DNA of 64,000 nucleotides. It comes from Sordaria brevicollis (taxonomy: Eukaryota; Ascomycota; Sordariomycetes; Sordariales; Sordariaceae). Positions 45,318 to 58,000 of the stretch are shown piece after piece. A model generated the notes under the pieces. That model was not told the origin of the DNA, did not search any database, and saw nothing but the letters and a program-made list of their open reading frames with translations. Within the stretch, counting starts at the first letter, position 1, and each line of letters starts with the position of its first letter. Position numbers and translations under genes: made by a program. Location of the stretch: positions 1 to 64,000 of the forward strand of contig JAUTDP010000020.1 of the NCBI GenBank assembly GCA_033439795.1, in the 5' to 3' direction.

Positions 45318-46813
45318 CTTGACGGTGGTGTTGCCGCGTGGGCAATCTGACAAAGATGTGAATGTGTCGCAGGTGGTGGTGGTGGTGGTGGTGTTATTCT
45401 AGTCGCGCAAAGTATTTATAGTCGATGGAAGTAATGTATCAAGTGATGATACAGTAAACAAGAAAAAGAAGACTCCCTGGGAAAGGGAGAAAAAACAAGA
45501 AGAAGGGAAGAAGATGTTTTGGGCAAGATTGGTTGCTGGGAACAATGTTGGTGTTTGTTTTGGTGGAGGAGATTGGAGAAGAAAGTGGAGCGTGGCCTAA
45601 TAAAGTTCAGCTTATGCAAGGAGAGGGGACATTTGGACAAGGCGAGACCAGGCACTGCAATGCGAGGGAAAAAGAGAGGGGAAATGGCCAGTCGTAGTGG
45701 GACAAGAAAAGACGGGAAGGAAATGCAAAGTCGAATGGAAAGAGGGAACAGGACGGCGCCTATCACGCATTGCACACGAGGATAGAGCTGTCATTACAAC
45801 TGGTACGTAATTACACAATTGCTCTGTTCGGCAGTCGAAATTGTGCTAGTACAATTGCCCATTTCTATAGAAGCAAGAGTCCATCTTGCTGTTTCATGTT
45901 GTATCTTTCCGTCTTCTGCTCCTTCCATTTTGTGCTGGTGCCTGTCACGGCGGGACATGTGCAGTGCAGTGGTGTGAGTCGCGTAAATTGAAAGTGGACG
46001 AACAGGAACGCGTTTGGCTCCTGGCAGGCTGCGGCACCATGCACCCAGTTGCCGCCGGCATCAAGACAGCTTGGCGTTCGGGCCAGACCCCAAAGAAGCC
46101 ACATCAACTTCTAGCTTTCAGCCACTTTCAGCCTCATAGTTTGCTCTTAGAGTGGACCCTTGGAAGCTTGAAAAAGGAAAAAGAGACCCACCTCTCTAGA
46201 GAATCTGACCACTCATGGTCGTCCATTGACCTTCGATTGCGCTCTGGCGTCGCGACTTTTGCTTTCAGTGATGCACAAGTGCCAGAAGCTCAATGTGAGC
46301 CCACTGTTCTGACTGCTCTGCTTCCAACTTTGACCTTTCCGTCTTCTTTGCATTCAATCCTTCACGAGAAACGAACAGCACCACGCAAACACATCTACAC
46401 CGACTCCCGGCGTCACGACACTTGGCATATTTCTTACGAGCTCAACCATATCGAACGAGAATAGAATCTGCGCAATATCAACCGACCAATATCTTGCCTT
46501 TCTAGTGGATTCTTTGTCGTGCTCCGTCAACCGGGATATCAGCTCTCTTTCACCTTGACACTCCTCACCTCTTCCAGCAACCCACGAGCGCGAATCGCGA
46601 CCGGCTACATCAACTGCTACAGCTACAGCTACCGATACATATACATCCGCAGCGGCATCATGCAAACATAGGTCACCCGTGCTCACGGCCCTAATTCCGA
46701 CTTCTCTTCCCAGCCCCGCGACATCGACGCGCCTCGACGACCAACCGGCCTTATACCACGAGAAGCTGTCTTTTTACGCGAGAACAAACTCTTATTCTAC
46801 CGAGCCTTAAAAC
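45318..46813. promoter_or_regulatory. Divergent intergenic region asf1-rna14
   Basis: About 1.5 kb lies between two divergent starts. A GGT/CACCA microsatellite (about 45370-45395) sits near asf1. The 300 bp before rna14 look like a leader (CAACTGCTACAGCTACAGCTAC near 46610, AAACATG at the start). No other gene is supported. Confidence 0.55.
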
Positions 46814-49800
46814 ATGTCCGACTACGATCCCACAAACATTAATGCTGCCTCGTGGGAGGAGCAAGAGGACTACAACGAGGCTGATGGCAGCGAACAGTAT
46901 GGGGAGGCTGAGGGCGGCGAGCAGCAACAAGATATTCAGCAGCATAGCTCGGAACATCAAGAAGCAGAATATTCCGTTGAATCAAACCCTAATGACCTAG
47001 GTGAAAACCCATCGCACGATGGTGGAAACACCGATGATGTGGGTGACGACTACGATCCTGCCTCTGTCGTCACGTCTTCTGTTCCTCCCGCACCTTCTGC
47101 CCCTGCTCAAGAAGACCAAAAGACCGCTCCCCAGCCTGCTGTCCCTGTGGCTAAGAAACCTCGGACCGCTGGAGGCTTCTTAGTGGGAGACTCTGACGAC
47201 GAGGATGAAGATGGTGATGATGGTGAACAACAGAAACAAGAGGCGGCCCCAGGTGCTACACCGAGTGGTGCTCCTGCTCCAGTTCCGGTTCCTATTACTG
47301 GTGCCCCTCAGTCGCATTCTCCTGCTCTCCAGACTACCACTACCACATTAACTGTCCAAGACAATGCTGGTGCTACTTCTAATGCGGCTCCTGTGCCCCA
47401 ACAGGCGCCTCTCCAGTCCGGCGCATCTACAGCAGCTGCTTCGGTCACACCGATTCCCGCTGCTCCTGCTGCCGTCCCTCCCCCCGTGACCCAGGCGGCT
47501 CCTGATAAAGTAGCCATCTACGAAGAGCAGATCAAAGATGACCCCAGAGGCGCAATGAATGCTTGGTTGGAGTTGATGAAGGAGAAAAGGGCCAGGAGTG
47601 ACATTGATGGTGCTAGACAGGTCTATGAGAGATTCCTTGTAATCTTTCCTCAAGCGGTGAGTCGCCATTTTCATAACAAATTAAAACAGTTCAAGCTAAC
47701 GGCGGGCAGGCCGATATATGGTGCGAGTATCTCGATCTTGAGCTCAGTCTCAACAACTTTCCTCAAGCCGAGGGCATCTTTGCCAAGTGTCTCATGACAA
47801 CGCCCAACGTCAACCTCTGGACCCGGTATCTGGACTACATTCGCCGTCGCAATGACTTGAACGATAGCACCGGCCAGGCTCGCCAGACCGTTTCTCAGGC
47901 GTATGAGTTTGTCATCGACAACATTGGTCTGGACAAGGATTCCGGCAAGATCTGGGCCGAGTACATTCAGTTCATCAAGTTTGGCCCTGGCACGGTCGGA
48001 GGAAACCAATGGCAGGATCAGCAAAAAATGGACCAGCTGAGGAAGGCCTACCAGCGGGCCATCTGTGTCCCTATCTCCAACGTCAACACCCTCTGGAAGG
48101 AGTACGACCAGTTCGAGATGGGCCTCAACAAGTTGACTGGCAGGAAATATCTCAGCGAAAAGTCACCATCCTACATGTCGGCCAAGAGCGCCAACACGGC
48201 GCTGGAGCATATTACCAGAGGGTTGAACCGGACCAACCTACCTCGTCTTCCGCCCGCCCCTGGCTTCGATGGTGATCAAGAGTTCATGGAGCAAGTTGAG
48301 ATCTGGAAGAAGTGGATTGCCTGGGAAAAGACCGACCCCTTGGAACTCAAGGACGACAAAGAGCAACCGGGACTCTACCAGAAGCGCATTCTCTACGTAT
48401 ACAACCAGGCCCTGATGGCCCTGCGTTTCTGGCCCGAGATGTGGGTTGACGCCGCTCAGTGGTGCTTCGACAACAACATTACCACCGTGGAGAATAAGGT
48501 TACCAAGGATGGCAATGCCAACGGTGTCGAGTTCCTCATCCGCGGTATAGACGCCAACCCCGAGAGTGTGCTTCTTGCCCTCAAGTACGCCGATCACATC
48601 GAGTCGACCTACCCTATTGAGGAGAACGACGAGGCCAAGATTGCGCGCGGCGAGGCAGTCAAGGCACCCTACAACAAGGTGTTGGACACTCTCTACGCCA
48701 TGATTAAGAGCCTGAAGGAGAAAGAAGCCGCGCAGATTAAAAAGTTCCAGGAGATGGCTGCTGCGCAGGAGTCCAACAAGACAGGCTCGGATAATGAAGA
48801 CGGTGGTGATGGACTTGCAGCTGACCTGAAGAAGGCGCCCATCGAGGCCATTCAGAAAGGTTACGCTGCCCAGACCCAGTTGCTTTCCCGAATGATCTCG
48901 TTCGTCTGGATCGCCCTGATCCGCGCCATGCGTCGTGTTCAGGGCAAGGGAGCATTGAACCAGCCCCTTGGTGGTATGCGAAAGGCTTTCCATGAAGCCC
49001 GCGCACGTGGTCGCCTTACGAGTGATGTCTATGCGGCTATAGCTCAGCTGGAATGGACCATTTACAAGGACCCGGCCGGTGGAAAGATCTTTGATCGCGG
49101 AGCCAAGTTGTTCCCCGAGGATGAGAACTTTACTCTCGAGAACATCAAGTACCTACACTCCAGGGATGATCACACGAACGCCCGCGTGTTGTTCGAAACC
49201 GTCGTCAACCGCCTTACCCAGAAACCCGAACTCGTTCACAAGGCCAAGCCCTTGTATCAGTACTTCCACAAGTACGAGTCCCAATTCGGTGAGCTGGCCC
49301 AGGTTACCAAGCTGGAAAAGCGCATGGCCGAGCTCTTCCCCGAGGATCCCAAGCTCGCCACTTTCACCGCCCGCTACGCCTCGGACAAGTTCGACCCCAT
49401 CACCGCTCGCATCATTGTCAGCCCTGCCACCCAGCTGCGGCCAAAGAACATGATCATGCCCTCCATCGAAGGCCAGCAACAACAACCGCCCATGCCCCCA
49501 TCCCAGCGTGACACTCCCGCCCGCGGCTTCAGCCCCCGTCCCCAAGGCGGCCCCGGTATCAACTCCCCCATCGTCCCCGGCCCCGGAGCCGGTGGTGGTG
49601 GCCAATTCCCCAACGCCAACAACAAACGTCCCCTCGACGACCAACACTACGAAGACCCGCCCCGTAAACTCGCCCGTCAAGAAAACGACCCCTTCATCCG
49701 CGGCGCCTCCCCCCTCAAGGGTGCCGCCGGTCGTCGTCTAGACCAGCAAAGACGCATGGGCGGCCCAGGCGCTTACGGCGCCGGCTCAGGCAGCGGAGGC

Positions 49801-50328
49801 GCCCCTGTCGTTCCGATCGCTCGCGACATCACCTTCTTGCTGGGCCTGATTCCCCGCGCGGAGGTTTACGACGGTGTTAGATTTAATTCTGGCAGGATGG
49901 TTTCCCTCCTACAGGGCGTGAAAGTGCCGGAGTATGCAGATTGGAAGAGGGTGCAGCAGCAGCAGCAGCAGCAACAATCCCAGGCTGGAGCTGATAACTA
50001 TGGTGGCTACGGAGGAGGTGGTGGATATCAAGGAGGACACAACAGGAACGTCTCCCAGTCCCAAGATTACGCCTACCGCGAAAGTCCCGGTCCTTATGGC
50101 CGCCCCCCGGTTGGCGGTAGGCCGGGGTCTAGTGGGTCTTATGAGCCACCTCCGCCTGCGCATGGTGGTGCGCACGCGGGGTATGGTGTTTCCCCTCCTC
50201 AATCACAGTATGATGGCGGCTGGGCCCAACAACAGCAGCAGTACGGACAACAGCAGCAGGGTGGTGGAGGTGGAGGAGGTGGTGGGTATGGAAGATACGG
50301 TGGTGGGCCTTCTGGTGCTCCTTATTAG
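46814..50328 (+). CDS. rna14: Rna14 (CF IA, CstF-77 homologue)
   Basis: There are two exons, 46814-47656 and 47710-50328, with a 53-nt intron GTGAGT...GCTAAC...CAG that falls between codons. The protein is 1153 residues. After an acidic, Pro/Ala/Gln-rich N-terminus, the HAT-repeat (Suf) domain runs from about residue 245 to 780: WLELMKEKRARSDIDGAR, ADIWCEYLDLELSLNNFPQA, LWTRYLDYIRRR. Near residue 1000, DITFLLGLIPRAEVYDGVRF resembles the C-terminal segment that binds Rna15. It acts in cleavage and polyadenylation of pre-mRNA 3' ends. The tail is Gln/Gly-rich. The stop at 50326 is followed in frame by more Gln/Gly-rich sequence. Confidence 0.92.
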
Positions 50329-50547
50329 AGGTGGAAAATCTGGAGGAGACCTGTTGTTGGAGGTGGTACACCTGGTGGTGGTGGTGGGGCCCAGCGGCAG
50401 CAGGAACAGGGTCAGCAGCAGGGCCAGCAACAGGGTCAGCAGCAGGGCCAGCAGGGTCAGCAACAGGGCCAACAACAGGGTCAGCAGCACGGCCAGCAGG
50501 GTGGTCGAGGGTATATTGGCGTACCCCCTTCCGGTCCTCGCAATTAG
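50329..50547 (+). other. In-frame Gln/Gly-rich extension after the rna14 stop
   Basis: Beyond TAG at 50326-50328 the same frame runs for 72 further codons to TAG at 50545-50547. It encodes Gly-rich sequence and repeated GQQQ units, ending RGYIGVPPSGPRN. The end resembles the annotated end (SGAPY-stop-RW against SGPRN-stop-RW), and a third, weaker copy lies near 50650-50700. It could be a duplicated tail now in the 3' untranslated region, or readthrough sequence. Confidence 0.6.
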
Positions 50548-53500
50548 AGATGGAATGTCTAGATAAGACCCCCTGATGGTGGTGGTGGTGGTGGCGGATC
50601 GGCCTAGCTGCTAGCTGCTAGCTGGTAGCAGCAGCCAGCAAAGCAAAAAGAGTGGTGGGTGGGTATGGAAGGTATGGTGGTGGGCTTTCTGGTTCTGGTT
50701 ATTTGAACGTTGGAGGCGGAGTCGGACGGGACTTGGGAGTCGAAAGGAGATGATGATGGAGATGGGCTGATGGGCAGATGGAGATGGGCAGATGGAGGTT
50801 GGAGAGGTTGAGTAAGATAGCATTGGTACTAGGAGGGGAAGATAAATAGAATGGAAGTGGAATGGAGCTTAGCTTAGCTTAGCGGAATCTCATGCATGGA
50901 ATTGGGACTGGTACTGAGTGAGGCCGGAAAGACTGAGTTCTAGAGCTGGCGTATTGCGTATTTGTGGTGCAGTGGTGGGAAAGATGCGAGAGGAAAGAAA
51001 GCGGATCATAGCGGAGTGAGTGAGGACATGAGTTAGATAGGAAGCCTAGTTAGCTGGTATGTATCTACCGTATCTGCACTTCTGAGTTCCAAGTTCATCC
51101 ACACTATGCTAGTGTTCTGACGGGCGTCGTTCTCGTTCTCGTTCTCGAAACCAAATTCCCTAGGCTTTTCTGGTTTTTGTCGATGTATTGGTTTTTTGTA
51201 GATTAACTTGATAGCTTGAATGAAAGAAACACTCCAATTGCAAAACGTATTTTCCACCGCCTTGCCTCGAGGTGAAGCACCCATTTTCTTCGCACGAAGA
51301 AACATTTTTCGGTGGTTTACGAACGTTTGGATCTACCTAAGCCGTATATCCATGTTACATGTAGAGCCTGTTAACCACTTTACGATTCTTTCACGTGGGA
51401 TCTTCACATGCTTTTGGAAGTAGATTTGCTCCCCGGCCATCAAATGCCTACGCATGATGAAGGACATTAATGACTTTGCGACGTCTCTCCAAGCTGTTAT
51501 TCCCATTCCGGGAAATTTTCATGATCTTGCCCTCGTGAGCTTTTTTTCTGGATATCGCATGGTAGTATTTGACAGGAGTTTAGAGGTCTGGTCATGGTCC
51601 GTTTTTTCTGTATGGTTGTGGGTGGAGGTCATGTCCCCATCCCGTCGTTGGTCGCATGCAGGATCTGTGTTTTTGGTGATTTGCTTTTGTGATTGTGAAG
51701 ATTTTTCGGTGATATGGTCTACACTGCTTGTGAGGGTTGCTTTCGCATATGGTTTGTGAGGATATTCAGAAGAGATCTAGTAGAGCTCTTATCCCGTGAC
51801 CAGAACTCAAGCACATCGCCATTTTGGCCTACGGATATCGTGCTGAAGAACACCCGACGGGTTGTCACATCTGCTTCAAGTCCTACATCACCTCGATCTC
51901 ACCACAGTTGGTGGCTTTGCGTGCTGCTGTGTTGTTGACTTCCCCTCGCAAATCTTCACGTGCCTTCTCCTCCCAGTCACCCATTTCACTCCAGTAGCGA
52001 GTGCCAGCCGTTTACATCCATGTGCCACGGTTGCCAAAGGAACCTCAAAGAAGGAGACAAACAGACCACTGACCTTCGATTCTGGAGATCGGATCACTTG
52101 GCAATCTCAGAGGTAGATATCAGCTGGAAGGAGAACTGGTACCTCGAACAAGGTGAAGCAGGTGGCTGGAGGTTGAGCAAACAAGAAGAAAAAACGAGGC
52201 TGCCAAAGTGTTCGAGGTTGGATGAAGGGCCGGACGAAGGCGCGGGATGAGGAAGGTGGCGGTGTAACCAGGCCGTTCTCTGGCAACCGCAGCTGGAGAT
52301 GGAACTTGCCGTGGGCTTGGGACGAGAGAAATGAAGGTGGTGAGAATGAGCAAACAGGATGGGAAAGAACCTGGGAGGTGGTGAAGTTTTCGGATCGGCA
52401 AGAACGACGCCACCTTGAACAGAAAAACTGAAGAAGGGATGGCTGATGAGTATCTCTAGGTATCACAGCAAGAGCGTTTGGATCACAGTAAGCAGAATGG
52501 CAAGAACTTTGAGCCTTTGAGAGAGATGGAGTCAAGGTTGGGAAGGAGCGAAGAACCCGCAAACCGCAGATGGAAAACCCGACTCCGGGCTGTAGATGGC
52601 AAGAACTTCCTCACGGTGGAATTGGAGGCTTCGGAGGTCATCGGCCGGAGGTAGGAGCAGGGAGCTGATTGAAGACACTTCAACCTTGACATCGGGCCAT
52701 GTTACAAAAGATCACGGGTAGAGGCAAAAGGTTTCATTGATTATGTCTATTTTCTGCTAGCCAGGAACAGACTCTCCAGTAATTCTTCCATAGACGTTCG
52801 TATCCAAATCATTCAGTACAATCACCATGCTTCCCCTCCAAGATGTCCGTTCCGATGCAAACCTTGGACTCTTCAACTCGACTCCCTACTCCGGACAACA
52901 TGCGAACCTTCCGTTCCCTCGACATTCACCCACCCGGCACCGACAATCCGATCTCGGTCACAACGGAAGATCACCAATGGGCGGAAGGTTTTATCAACCG
53001 AGACAGAGACCGGAACCTCCAGATGACCAACAGAAGGGAGAGCCGCATCCGAAACTCTGAAGTAGCGACCGCCTGGAAACTTCAGACCTGCTTTGGACGA
53101 CATGGCAGCGTGAAGTGTTCGGAACCGATAGTGGGAGTGAAGTTCTGATCGGAAGGGGATAGTCTCTTGGGTTGAGGGATGAGAATGGAAGTGGGCGGGA
53201 CTGGTGATGGAAGTTTCTCTGGAAGCGACTTCCTGGGATCGGAGCGCTTTCGGACTGTGTCCCAAGGCCGAGATCTATGGACATCATGGTCAATTTTTGC
53301 GAGTGATGGGATGTAGCGTAGAGTGTCGATTTCTTCTAGCTCTCGTATATCATTTTCAGTACTACTGGAATCTTGGAACGTTACTAGAATACCAAAATAA
53401 TTTGCATCGATAACAAGACTTTGGCTTTTGCTGCTAGATTTCCTGCGATCATGATTTGCTTGGGTGACTGCCATTGAGGTTTCCAAGGGGTTCAAGGTCT

Positions 53501-54629
53501 CCGGACACTCGTCCACCATGAGACCTTTCGAGATTGTGATTGCGCTTCATGCCTTTGCTGTGATGATTTGGAAGTAGCAATTTAGGGTACTGTAAATGAA
53601 CATTTTGACCATCATCAGTTTCTCACGACGGACGTTCTTGCTCAACGCGCCTTCCACGGGAAAGAGCACCTTCCTCGTCCATGTAATACCTGCCAGCTAA
53701 TTTGCACCTGCCTCCTACTGCTCGATCGATATCCTGACGAATAGAGAACATGACTGCCCGGATGGCGCGTCTGTGTGAGTCGCGACTTCCCAACCGGATT
53801 GCCTTCACTTGATGACGCGCCTTCTGGAAACTAGTCAAACTGTCTCGGCAGGTGCGATTTCGTGGAAACTGTGACCACCACGTATGAGTAATTACAATAC
53901 ACAAACTGGAAACTTGATACCAACAGTACTCGATACTCAGGGAATCGTAAGTGTTCTATATTGCTTCTATTATAGTGGTCTAGCAAAGAAGTGGCTGTCA
54001 AGGTGATGTTGATGACTGGGCAAAACACGCATCCTCAATGACTCTGCCCTATGTCCGGACACTCAACCACAACTTCCTGACTGGTTCCGATTACCAAAAG
54101 TCACCGTGAGAGTCATGTCCGCAAGCAAATACTGGGCTAGACTAGAATAACTGTCATCGCGTTGCTATCACGCCTTTGTGACTATGCGATGACACCCCGA
54201 GTGTTTGATATAACGGTAAACACAGCAAAGTAAACATCTCTATCGCTACCGTGAAGGTGGATTCCGTCTTGTAATTACCTGAGTGACCTATTGACTCACG
54301 GAATTCACCCCTCGAAACTGGCAGGAGCAGCCGTTGGCTATCGGACTACACGCCCCGCATCGTTCAGTTCACTCCTTCCCAAACAAAAGGCACACCCTTT
54401 TGCTGCCGCCGTGTAGGTTCCGTCTCGTCCTTCGATTTCCCCTCCAACCTTCTCCCTCATCCCACTCTCTCTCTCTCCTCCAGCACACACTTTTCTTCCT
54501 GGTCATCTCAACCACAACAAGTGGAACGCAGGGCAAACACCGCCTTGCTCACCGTCTTCCGTTCTTCTGTCATCGCAACCTCCAACCTTCCATATCGCAG
54601 TCAGACGAGAGCCAACGCCCATAATCTGG
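50548..54629. other. Long intergenic region between rna14 and qde-2
   Basis: About 4 kb without a supported gene. Several frames of 130-150 codons exist on the minus strand (for example 52107-52562 and 53082-53519) but show no domain, no conserved start context and no splice pattern. The beginning must contain the rna14 3' end. A GT/GGT microsatellite lies near 50575-50600 and a TAGCTGC repeat near 50605-50630. Confidence 0.5.
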
Positions 54630-54686
54630 GTGACTATCCTGCTCATCTGGTCTATTGATTGCTTCCTTTCAAAGCGCTTGCCCAAG

Positions 54687-55061
54687 GTACGTACCTTTTT
54701 TGCCCTCGTGGATGATCCTCCAGAAATCTATAAGAACCCCCCTTCCCCCCCTCCCAAATCCCAAAATTTTCCTCCTCATCACACTCAACAATCCTCAAGG
54801 AGCACTCGCTTACAGTACTCCTCTCTCGTCTTCAACAGCAACCGCAGTAATCGACCAAGCCTTCGTTTTCGACAGCGATTCGAAGTACCCCAAGACTCAA
54901 AAGTCTACTACAGTCCTGTGAGTTTTATTACCCCCCCCCCCCCCAATCCCCCCATATCTTCCTTCATCGCCCAGCCAGAGATACATCTACCCATCTCACT
55001 TCCTCATCGCCTACTGGAACGCGTCCACAGCAGAAAAAATACTGACTCCTGCCTCAACCAG
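54687..55061 (+). other. Probable 5'-leader introns of qde-2
   Basis: A good intron runs from GTGAGT at 54918 to CAG at 55061, with branch site TACTGAC at 55040-55046, ending 11 bases before the qde-2 ATG. It contains a run of 14 C (54931-54944). A second donor, GTACGT, lies at 54687 after AAG; its acceptor is less clear. If used, the messenger has a spliced leader of several hundred bases. Confidence 0.55.
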
Positions 55062-55072
55062 TAACTGCAAAC

Positions 55073-58000
55073 ATGTCTGCTCCTGGATCCCCCCGTGGCT
55101 CTAGCCCCAAGATGTCCGGTCACCAGATGACTTTGCCCTCGCGCCCTGCCGCCCCGGGCCAGTCGTCTACCCCGACTCGTTCTCCCTCGGGCACTGCTGC
55201 TGCTTCGGGTGCCGCTCCTGCCTCGGGTGCCACTGCCGGCCAGAACCCTGGTTGGCCCAAGGGCACCGGCGTCGATCCCGCCAGGATGGACTCGAAGCCC
55301 CCCTTGAGCCATGAGGAGCGCGTCGGCAAGCGCGTCGACTTGCCTGCTGATGCCTACCTCAAGAACGACATCAGCAGCACCTTTGCCACGCGCCCCGGTT
55401 TCAACACCGAGGGCCAGCCTTCCAATCTCCGTGTCAACCAGTTTCCCGTTACTCGCATCGCCAACCTGGACGTGTGCCAGTATGACGTTGCTCTCAGCCC
55501 GGAGCCGACCCACGGCGTTGTCTACGACAAGGTCTGGAACTCCAAGAAGGTCCAGCAAAAGATTACTTCGGTCACCAAGCAGCCCTGGATCTACGATGGC
55601 CGCAAGTTGGCTTGGTTGGCCCACAGCGTCGATGAGATTCGCCTCATGGTTGATCTGGACGAGGAGCGTGGCGGCAACCGCAGGCCTGGTGCCGAAAAGA
55701 AGAACGTCTTCTTCATCACCATCAGGCCCACTGGCAAGGTTCGCCTCCAGGCTCTCAAGGCCTATCTTGAGAAGAAGGCTCCTTGGGACAACAGCGTGCT
55801 CGAGTGCATGAGCTTCCTCGACCACTTGCTTCGCCAGGGTGCTTCTGAGCGCATGACCACGATCAAGCGCAGCTTCTTCCACCCCTCCATGCCCAACAGG
55901 GATCTCGATATGGTTCTTACGGCCTACAAGGGTGTTTATGCCTCGTTCCGCCTGAGCCAGAACATCTCGAGCATTGGCCTTGGTGTCAATGTCGATGTCA
56001 CCAACCAGGCTTTCTGGAAGCCCAACTCGGCCGCCAAGATTATGAAGTATCTCATTTGCCTTTACGGCGGCTTGAAGCCCGTTCCTCGCTTCGAGAATCT
56101 TGACGACCAGCAGGTCACTGGCTACCTGAGGCCCGTCTACAATCGCTCCAAGCAACAGTGGGAGCCATCGGAGGCGTTCAAGGCCATCCGCCGCTTGAAG
56201 GGCGCTCGCTTCACGCTCACCCATCGTTCTGGCGAGGTGAAGGAGTACAAGATCAAGGGCTTTGCCTTTGACCAGAAGTATGGCGCTGAGGGCGGCTGCG
56301 CTAACAAGGTCACGTTTGACTGGAGGAAGCCCGACGGCTCGGTCGTCAAGACCAACGTCAGGGACTACATGAAGCAGAGATACAATGTTCCCCTGCTTGT
56401 CTCGGGAGGCTGGCCCGTCATTGAGACCACTCGCGCTGGATCGTTCCCTGCTGAGGTGTGCAAGATTGTGGATTTCAACCAGTACCAGTTCAAGCTGGAC
56501 CCCAATCAGACTTCGCAAATGATCAGGTTTGCCGTTCAGCGCCCCCCGCAGCGCATGCAGGACATCAGCTCGTCAGTTGCCCGTCTCAACTGGGGTGGCG
56601 ACAAGTACCTCAAGGCCTTTGGCGTCAGCATCTCCAATGACATGGCCAAGACCCAGGGCAGGCTCCTCAAGACGCCTGAGGTGCACTACGACAAGAAGGC
56701 CGTCAGACCCAACAACGGTCGCTGGGATCTCCGGGGCACCAGGTTCGTTGAGCCCAACCGTGAGCCCTTGACTCGTTGGGGCGCCATTAGCCTCGGTGGC
56801 CGTAGTGCTGCTGAGGTGCCGTCGATGAAGAAGTTCATGCAGCAGTTCGCAAATATTTACAAGGGTCATGGCGGCAAAGTTGCCAGGGATCCTGCCTTTT
56901 GCCTGAAGCTCGCGGGCAGCATTGCTACGATGACGGATGACATTCACAAAGAGCTCTCCCGTTTTGTGGCCAACCCCAACAAGAATGAAAACGCCCAGAT
57001 CGTCTTCATTGTTGTTTCAGACAAGTCGGCCCATGTCTATGAGCGACTCAAGAAGACCTTTGAGTGCCGCTACGGCATCGTCACTCAGGTCCTGCTCAGG
57101 GAACACGTCGACAAGGCCCAGCCCCAGTACATTTCCAATGTCTGCATGAAGGTCAACGCCAAGCTGGGCGGAGTCAGCTGCGCCCTTACGCCCAAGGGCA
57201 AGTCTCACGGTTTCTTCACCGGACCCACCATGATGCTTGGTGTCGATGTCTCTCACGCCGCGCCGGGATCAGACGTGCCCTCGATTGCTGCCATGTGCGC
57301 CTCCGTTGACAGAGAGGGATATCAGTACCGTGCTGCCGTCCAGACCAATGGCTGGCGCAGCGAGATGTTGACCGAGGCCAACATTGAGGCCATGCTTCCC
57401 CCGTTCCTCAGCGAGTACTTTGCCAACGTCAAGCACCATGTCCAGCAAATTTACTACTTCCGCGACGGCGTCTCTGAAGGTCAGTTTGCCCACGTCTTGA
57501 AGCAGGAGGTGGAGGTCATCAAGAAGGTCTGCATGAAGGTCACCAAGTCCGCGAACCCTCCCAGGGTCACGGTGATTGTGGCCACCAAGCGCCATCACAT
57601 TCGCTTCTTCCCCGAGAACGGAGACAAGAACGGCAACTGCCAGCCTGGCACTCTGGTGGAGAGGGAGGTCACCCATCCCTTCCACTACGATTTCTACTTG
57701 AACTCGCACTTTGCGCTCCAGGGCACGGCTCGTCCTGTCCATTACCACGTCCTGATGGACGAGATCAAGCCCCAGGTCAACACGTTGCAGAGGATGATCT
57801 ACCAGCAGTGCTACACGTTCTGCCGCTCCACCACGCCCATCTCGCTGCATCCGGCTGTCTACTATGCCCATCTGGCGGGTGCTCGTGGTCGCTGCCATGA
57901 GGGCACTGAGTTCAGCGTCAACCCTCGCGTTCCCGAGAAGACCAGGCTCGAGGCCCAGAACCCTAACGGCTTGGTTGGCAAGCATCAGGCCCCCAGCACT

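Noticed and set aside
55004..56518. 504-codon minus-strand frame
   Set aside because: Antisense shadow of the qde-2 N-terminal and PAZ coding region; no domain in it.
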